Positions 22,700 to 26,752 of a stretch of 26,752 bases of DNA are shown here, piece after piece. The number at the start of each line of letters is the position of its first letter. Positions within the stretch are counted from its first letter, which is position 1. The DNA lies in NCBI GenBank assembly GCA_050249455.1, contig JBFWQM010000049.1:1-26752 (forward strand). Reading direction: 5' to 3'. Origin of the DNA: JBFWQM01 sp050249455 (GTDB lineage: Bacteria; Pseudomonadota; Alphaproteobacteria; MPNO01; VGEU01). Both the position numbers and the translations under genes were made by a program. The notes under the pieces are model-generated. The model was given only the letters and a program-made list of their open reading frames with translations, was not told the DNA's origin and did not search any database.

Positions 22700-23778
22700 G
22701 CCACGAGTCGAAAGCGGAAGGTCTCGGCCACCAGGCCGGGGCCGAAAGCCAATGCGACGCCGTTCGACTCCAGGGGGGCCGTACGCATCATCCGCTCAAG
22801 CACGAACATGAGGGTCGCCGAGGACATATTGCCGTAGTCTCGCAGCACGTCGCGCGACCAGCAGAGTGCGTGCGGATCGAGCTCGAGCGCCTGCTGAACG
22901 GCGTCCAGGATCGTGCGTCCACCTGGATGGACCGCCCAGAGGACGACATCGTCCCTGGCGTTGGCATCCAGGAGGCCCTGGCTGTCGTTGCGGCGGAGCT
23001 CCTGGCGCAGGGCCCTGCCGATGCGCGATGGAACCTCACCCGACAGCGTCATCTCGAAGCCGGAATCGCCGATCGACCAGGTAAGCAGGTCTTCGGAATC
23101 CGGGATCGTGGCACACCGGAAGTCGTCCAGGACGATGCCGTTCGGCTCGGCGGTGACGAGGCTCGCCGCGCTGCCGTCACCGAACAGGAGATAACCGAGC
23201 ATTTTCTCCAGTTCGGCACTGTCCTGAAGGTGCAGGGTGCAGAGCTCCAGGTTGACGATGAGCACGCGCGCAGAGGGCTCCGACCGGACGGTGTGACGCG
23301 CGAGCCGCAACGCGTTCACGGCGGCCGAACAGCCCATGAAACCTACGAGGGTGCGCTCGATCGAGGGGTTGAGCCGGAGCCGCTTGGTGAGCTGGTGGTC
23401 GAGCCCCGGCGCACCGAAGCCGGTGCAGGATGTGACGATCAGATGCGTGATCCCGGACCGTTCACCGTCGATCCCAAGCGCATCGAAGGCGCGCACCGCC
23501 AGCTCAATCGCCCGCTCCTCGTAGAGTTTCATGCGATCGGCAGTTGTCGCGAAGTGGCCGGGACGATAGAAGCCGTCGCGGTCGGCGGCGAGCGCTGGCG
23601 TTTCGCCCGGCTCGAAGTAGGAATACCGGTGCTCGATCTCGGCGCGCTGGGCCATGCGCTTGAACAGGAGCCGCGATTTTGGCTCGGGCAGCATGTGATC
23701 GACGAAGCGTATGAAGGAGGCATGAACGTCGTTATCGGGAACCGCGGTTCCGATCCGGTTGATGTAGGCGGCGGTCAT
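22696..23778 (-). CDS. Type III polyketide synthase (chalcone/stilbene synthase family)
   Basis: A 360-residue homodimeric ketosynthase that extends an acyl-CoA starter with malonyl-CoA and cyclises the chain. The catalytic triad is visible: C150 (VGFMGCSAAVNALR), H284 (WAVHPGGRTILDAV) and N317 (DYGNMSSATLMFVL). The C-terminal FGPGLVAETF is also typical (GFGPG-type loop). ATG 23778 is chosen; a longer frame from 24024 would add 82 residues of no family character. It is the first gene of the synthase-methyltransferase-oxidoreductase operon. The product class (alkylresorcinol, alkylpyrone, phloroglucinol or aryl type) cannot be read from sequence. An 18-base dyad lies 69 bases upstream. Confidence 0.93.
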   Translation of the reverse strand: MTAAYINRIGTAVPDNDVHASFIRFVDHMLPEPKSRLLFKRMAQRAEIEHRYSYFEPGETPALAADRDGFYRPGHFATTADRMKLYEERAIELAVRAFDALGIDGERSGITHLIVTSCTGFGAPGLDHQLTKRLRLNPSIERTLVGFMGCSAAVNALRLARHTVRSEPSARVLIVNLELCTLHLQDSAELEKMLGYLLFGDGSAASLVTAEPNGIVLDDFRCATIPDSEDLLTWSIGDSGFEMTLSGEVPSRIGRALRQELRRNDSQGLLDANARDDVVLWAVHPGGRTILDAVQQALELDPHALCWSRDVLRDYGNMSSATLMFVLERMMRTAPLESNGVALAFGPGLVAETFRFRLVA

Positions 23779-24313
23779 TTGCGCGTTCTTTCGAAGGCTA
23801 CGGTGAAGCACCACGCTGCAAATCAGTTGGGGTGTCGGTGATCGAACGTCATGTGGCCATGACGCACATTCATCCGCGGGCGTGCACACGTTGCGCAGCG
23901 TGCGCGACTCTTGCCGGGCCGGACCCGCGACCGGCCCGTGGCCCAGGCTGAGAAAAAAGGCGGTTTCGGTCCCGATCCGCGCCCCGCAGCGGCGCAGCGG
24001 ACGACTCCTGGCCGTTCGGATCACGATTCCGAGATTGGGTTAGTTCGATCCGCACCATTCCCTGGCTCGGGCGCCGGCCTGGCTAAGGGCCGTCCGAATG
24101 GGGCCGACATTTCCCGCCCGGTTCGACGGCCGGCCGGCCGCCGAGGAATGCCGTCCGATTGCGCGGCACGGCGATTGGGATCGAAGGGCGCCGGATCGTT
24201 CATTGAAAATTAAAATCGGTTAACTTCTATTAATGAGCACGTTATTTGCCAGAGTTGCCGGTTCGCTCGCCTTCCGCCAATATTGGAATGGAACTGGGGT
24301 GGGGGTATTTCCG
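23779..24313. other. 535-base intergenic region between the divergent PKS and TRAP genes
   Basis: No convincing gene; short open frames here have no family character. It holds the dyad at 23847-23864, a GGCCGGCCGGCC palindrome (24128-24139) and a sharp AT-rich island at 24201-24235. The island has TTGAAA (24203-24208) and TATTAA (24228-24233) with a 19-base spacer, a weak promoter candidate for the TRAP gene. I could not identify a promoter for the polyketide operon. Confidence 0.5.
23847..23864. promoter_or_regulatory. Dyad upstream of the polyketide operon, possible operator
   Basis: CGTCATG - TGGC - CATGACG is a perfect 7-4-7 inverted repeat, 69 bases upstream of the synthase ATG. It has the size of a dimeric regulator site. 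No regulator gene lies beside the operon, so the binding protein is unknown. Confidence 0.35.
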
Positions 24314-25306
24314 ATGTCGTGGCGTTTTGTCTTGGCGGCCGTAGCGGCATGGGGGCTGGCCGCGCCGCTTGCGCAGGCGCAGGAGCTGCGCATGGCCAGC
24401 GCCTTCGACGGCAGGCTGGCGGTGTCGGAGCGGGTGGTCGCCGACTTCGCGCAGCGGCTGCGCGAGGCGTCCAGCGGCCGGCTGACGTTGCGGGTCGCCG
24501 GGCCCGACGTCGTTCCGGTGGCCGAGCAGTTCGACACGGTGGCCAAGGGGCTCTACGACTTCCTGTTCACGACCCAGGCGCATCACGCCGGCGTCACCTC
24601 GCTCGCGCTCGGCATCTACGCGACGCGGCCCGACCCGGCGGGCTGGCGCGAGAACGGCCTGTTCGATGCGGTGGACAAGGACTACGAGCGCCACAAGCTC
24701 AAGCTGGTCGCCGCGGTGTTCGGGGAGAACGCGGAGACCGGCGCCTTCCAGATCGTGCTGCGCCGGCCGATCGGTCCGACCGGCGACCTGACCGGCCTCA
24801 AGATCCGCGGCAACCGCAACTACCAGCCGCTGATCGAGGCGCTGGGCGGCATCGTCGTGCTGATGCGCGACGACGACATCCGCGGCGCGCTGGAAGGCGG
24901 CATCATCGACGGCGCCGCGTGGCCGATCGGCGGCGCGCTCGACTGGCGCTGGCACGAGGTGGCGCGCCACATGGCGCGCCCGGCCTTCGGCCACCGGGTC
25001 TACATCCTGGCGGCCAGCCTGGACCGCTTCCGCCGCCTGCCCGCCGCCGACCGCACGCTGATCACCGAGATCGGCAAGCGGCTGGAGGTGACCGGCATGG
25101 CGGCGATGGAGGAACAGGTTCAGGCAGACCTCGCCCAGCTCAAGGCGCTCGGCATGCAGGAGACGGCGTTCGACGGGCCGAAGTTCGCCAACGCACTGGC
25201 GCGGTACTACGACGGGCTGTGGGCCACCGCGGCATCGAACGCGTTCTCGGCCGAATCCGCGCGCGCCCTGCGCGAGACGGCGCAGAAGGCCGGGCTCGCC
25301 AACTAG
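24314..25306 (+). CDS. TRAP transporter solute-binding protein (DctP type)
   Basis: A 330-residue periplasmic receptor with a signal peptide (MSWRFVLAAVAAWGLAAPLAQA, cleavage near AQA-QE). Family features include LRMASAFDGRLAVSERVVADFAQRLREASSGRLTLRVAG, the ligand-pocket Arg segment LTGLKIRGNRNYQPLIEALGG, and GGIIDGAAWPIGG. TRAP receptors bind carboxylates and related solutes. No DctQ or DctM membrane subunit is in the window, so the receptor is an orphan or its partners are elsewhere. ATG 24314 is chosen because the signal peptide begins there; an in-frame ATG at 24233 would place 27 residues before it. Its stop is 4 bases from the convergent SDR stop. Confidence 0.85.
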   Translation: MSWRFVLAAVAAWGLAAPLAQAQELRMASAFDGRLAVSERVVADFAQRLREASSGRLTLRVAGPDVVPVAEQFDTVAKGLYDFLFTTQAHHAGVTSLALGIYATRPDPAGWRENGLFDAVDKDYERHKLKLVAAVFGENAETGAFQIVLRRPIGPTGDLTGLKIRGNRNYQPLIEALGGIVVLMRDDDIRGALEGGIIDGAAWPIGGALDWRWHEVARHMARPAFGHRVYILAASLDRFRRLPAADRTLITEIGKRLEVTGMAAMEEQVQADLAQLKALGMQETAFDGPKFANALARYYDGLWATAASNAFSAESARALRETAQKAGLAN

Positions 25307-25310
25307 GCGT

Positions 25311-26075
25311 TCAGTCCATCCGCTCGCCGCCGTCGATGCCGATCACCGTGCCGGTGATGTAGCTGGCCAGCGGACTCAGCAGGAACGCGATCGCCGGGGC
25401 GATCTCGCGCGCCTCGCCCAGTCGGCCCATCGGGATGATGCGGGAACGGGCGCGGCGGGCCTGCTCGATCTCCTCGGCGGTCATGGTGCCCCGCCACAGC
25501 GGCGTGTCGATCGGCCCCGGCGCGACCATGTTGGCGCGGATGCCGTCGGCCGCCTTCTCGCGCGCCAGCGACTTGGTGAAGGCGAGGATCGCGCCCTTCG
25601 CCGCGGCATAGTGGGCGGCGTCCGCCTGGCCGCGCAGCGCGTGCAAGGACGTGGTGTTGACGATCGCGCCGCGGCGGCGCGCCAGCATGCCCGGCAGCAC
25701 GGCGCGGCAGGTGCGGAAGGTGCCCTCGGCGTGGATGCGCAGCATCTGCGCCCAGTCGTCGTCGCCGATCGCCTCCACCTTGCGCACCTGGTAGATGCCG
25801 GCGCAGTTGACCAGGCCGTCGACGGGCCCGAGCTGCGCCTCGACCGCCGCGACCGCCGCGGCGACGCTGCGCGGGTCGGTGACGTCGAGCGCGAGCGGCG
25901 CCGCCTTGCCGCCCGCGTCGCGGATGGCGGCGGCCGTCGCCGCGGCCTTCGCCTCGTCGCGGTCCGCCGCCGCGACCTGCACGCCCTCGCGGCCCAGCAG
26001 CAGCGCCGTCTCGCGGGCGATCCCGCTGCCTGCCCCGACGATCAGGCACACCGTCCCAGTCAATCCGAGGTCCAT
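25311..26075 (-). CDS. SDR family oxidoreductase
   Basis: A 254-residue classical short-chain dehydrogenase: GAGSGIA (14-20), acidic D38 after beta-2 (AAADRD), which suggests NAD(H), NCAG (90-93), S143, Y156 and K160 (HYAAAKG), and a C-terminal ITGTVIGIDGGERMD. The tetrad Asn in VNLxG is replaced by His115 (MLRIHAEGTF). AAAGGAT before ATG 26075 supports the start; 15 more residues from 26120 would run into the repeat. Substrate unknown. It is followed convergently by the TRAP receptor gene, and may or may not be functionally tied to it. Confidence 0.88.
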   Translation of the reverse strand: MDLGLTGTVCLIVGAGSGIARETALLLGREGVQVAAADRDEAKAAATAAAIRDAGGKAAPLALDVTDPRSVAAAVAAVEAQLGPVDGLVNCAGIYQVRKVEAIGDDDWAQMLRIHAEGTFRTCRAVLPGMLARRRGAIVNTTSLHALRGQADAAHYAAAKGAILAFTKSLAREKAADGIRANMVAPGPIDTPLWRGTMTAEEIEQARRARSRIIPMGRLGEAREIAPAIAFLLSPLASYITGTVIGIDGGERMD

Positions 26076-26107
26076 CGTCCGATCCTTTGCTGTGCGGCCT
26101 GTGGCCG

Positions 26108-26143
26108 CCCCCTCCCCCAACCCCCTCCCGCGAGGGGAGGGGG
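26108..26143. repeat. G/C-rich REP-like repeat, copy B (inverted)
   Basis: CCCCCTCCC, a GCGAG loop and GGGAGGGGG form a 9-base hairpin, preceded by CCCTCCCCCAA. It is the reverse complement of copy A at 15-50 with few changes. Eleven bases separate it from copy C, so B and C form an inverted pair like a BIME. Confidence 0.6.
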
Positions 26144-26154
26144 CTTCAAACCTG

Positions 26155-26193
26155 CTCCCCCTCCCGTCGCGGGAAGGGGCTGGGGGGAGGGGG
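26155..26193. repeat. G/C-rich REP-like repeat, copy C
   Basis: CTCCCCCTCCC, GTCGCGGGAAGGGG and CTGGGGGGAGGGGG: same orientation as copy A, diverged at several positions. It begins 26 bases past the stop of the amidohydrolase gene, and pairs with copy B into a large hairpin. Confidence 0.6.
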
Positions 26194-26219
26194 CGCGCGT
26201 CAGCGCGAAGAGGCGGGCG

Positions 26220-26752
26220 CTACTCCGCCGCGACCCGCATCGCCGGCTTCGCCGACTTCACCTTGATGCCGTAGAAGCGCGCCGGGTTGTGCAGCAGGAT
26301 CTTCTCCTTCTGCTTGGCCGAGATGTCGGTGCGGTCGGCGAGCTCGGCACCGGAGCCCTCGCGCGCCTCCAGGTGCGGCATGTCCTCCGACACCATCACG
26401 TTGCCCTCGCCGAGATAGGCGAGCGTCTCCGGCAGCAGGCGCTCGTCGGCCTCGGCGGTGACGTAGATGCGGTCCTTGTACTCGATCGCCGGCTTCCTCG
26501 TGATCTTGTCCAGCCCGAACGAGGAGCGGAAGAACTCCGCCACCGGGTAGTAGTGGGTCATGCGGTCGAGGTACCACGGCAGCCAGCCGCAGCCGCCTTC
26601 CAGGAAGACCACGCGCAGCTTCGGGTGGCGGTCGAGGATGCCGCCGCCGGCGAAGCTGTAGAAGCCGATCAGCAGCGGCAGGGTGAACGACACGTTGAGC
26701 GAGCTCGAATGCTCGTCGCACATCATGCGCAGCGAGTCGGTCGGCCAGCCGA
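26220..26752 (-). CDS. Amidohydrolase family protein, C-terminal part (runs off window)
   Basis: The reading frame is open to the window end; in-frame residues before the internal Met pair read GWPTDSLRMM. Visible are the (beta/alpha)8 segments FAGGGILDRHPKLRVVFLEGGCGWLPWYLDRM, IYVTAEADERLLPETLAYLG, NVMVSEDMPHLE (with the metal-site Asp in the SEDMPH turn) and KILLHNPARFYGI. This is the amidohydrolase-2 / ACMSD-like subfamily, metal-dependent hydrolases or decarboxylases. The N-terminal HxH motif lies outside the window, so completeness cannot be judged. Met at 26726 is internal, not the start. Confidence 0.85.
   Translation of the reverse strand, partial: GWPTDSLRMMCDEHSSSLNVSFTLPLLIGFYSFAGGGILDRHPKLRVVFLEGGCGWLPWYLDRMTHYYPVAEFFRSSFGLDKITRKPAIEYKDRIYVTAEADERLLPETLAYLGEGNVMVSEDMPHLEAREGSGAELADRTDISAKQKEKILLHNPARFYGIKVKSAKPAMRVAAE

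Noticed and set aside
22870..23841. 323-codon plus-strand frame opposite the type III synthase
   Set aside because: No recognisable domain; the minus strand encodes an intact synthase with its triad.
24128..24139. GGCCGGCCGGCC palindrome as an operator
   Set aside because: Such GC palindromes arise easily at this base composition, and nothing links it to a promoter.
23911..24213. 100-codon plus-strand frame in the PKS/TRAP gap
   Set aside because: Arg/Pro/Gly-rich translation without family character or a ribosome site; likely noncoding.
24233..24313. N-terminal extension of the TRAP receptor from ATG 24233
   Set aside because: The signal peptide begins at ATG 24314, and 27 residues before it would disturb secretion.
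1..26752. CRISPR arrays, tRNA genes, insertion sequences or prophage
   Set aside because: No regularly spaced repeats, cloverleaf sequences, transposase or phage proteins were seen on either strand.

Overview
The window is dense, very G+C-rich DNA from a bacterial chromosome. It is most likely from an alphaproteobacterium, perhaps Rhodospirillales-like; the genus cannot be fixed from sequence alone. Evidence for this is the small DUF2794-type gene (a family I know mainly from Alphaproteobacteria), the TPR protein-bamB-der gene order, a zur-znuCB operon divergent from znuA with a His-rich ZnuC tail, many GTG/TTG starts, and C-rich/G-rich hairpin repeats between genes. I found no tRNA, rRNA, CRISPR array, transposase or phage gene.

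Layout. 1-1.2 kb: a class II aldolase/adducin-type gene and a DUF2794 gene, both minus. 1.35-4.8 kb: a housekeeping operon of a membrane-anchored TPR-like protein, BamB lipoprotein and Der GTPase, behind a recognisable sigma-70-type promoter. 4.8-8.1 kb: a VOC-fold protein, a palindromic repeat, a copper pair (DUF2946-like protein and a PCu(A)C chaperone with an intact metal motif) and a UbiD-type decarboxylase. 8.1-11.2 kb: a complete zinc-uptake locus, znuA divergent from zur-znuC-znuB, with a near-perfect Zur-type palindrome between them. 11.2-17.1 kb: a polyphosphate neighbourhood, ppk-ppx (minus), a SixA-type phosphohistidine phosphatase (plus) and a CYTH-CHAD protein (minus) that has a PHO-box-like sequence upstream.

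17.2-20.7 kb: a MarR-type regulator divergent from a three-gene operon of a hydroxycinnamoyl-CoA hydratase/lyase-like crotonase, an LLM flavin oxidoreductase and an SDR. The intergenic region has a strong promoter with a 9-4-9 inverted repeat where transcription should start, which looks like a textbook repressor switch. 20.8-23.8 kb, convergent: a tightly coupled biosynthetic operon of type III polyketide synthase, SAM methyltransferase and FAD-dependent oxidoreductase, each joined by a 4-base ATGA overlap. These two operons are the accessory and most interesting part of the window, and this region looks less G+C-rich than its flanks.

24.3-26.75 kb: an orphan TRAP-type solute-binding protein, an SDR with an unusual tetrad residue, an inverted pair of G/C-rich repeats related to the one at the window start, and the C-terminal part of an amidohydrolase that runs off the window end.
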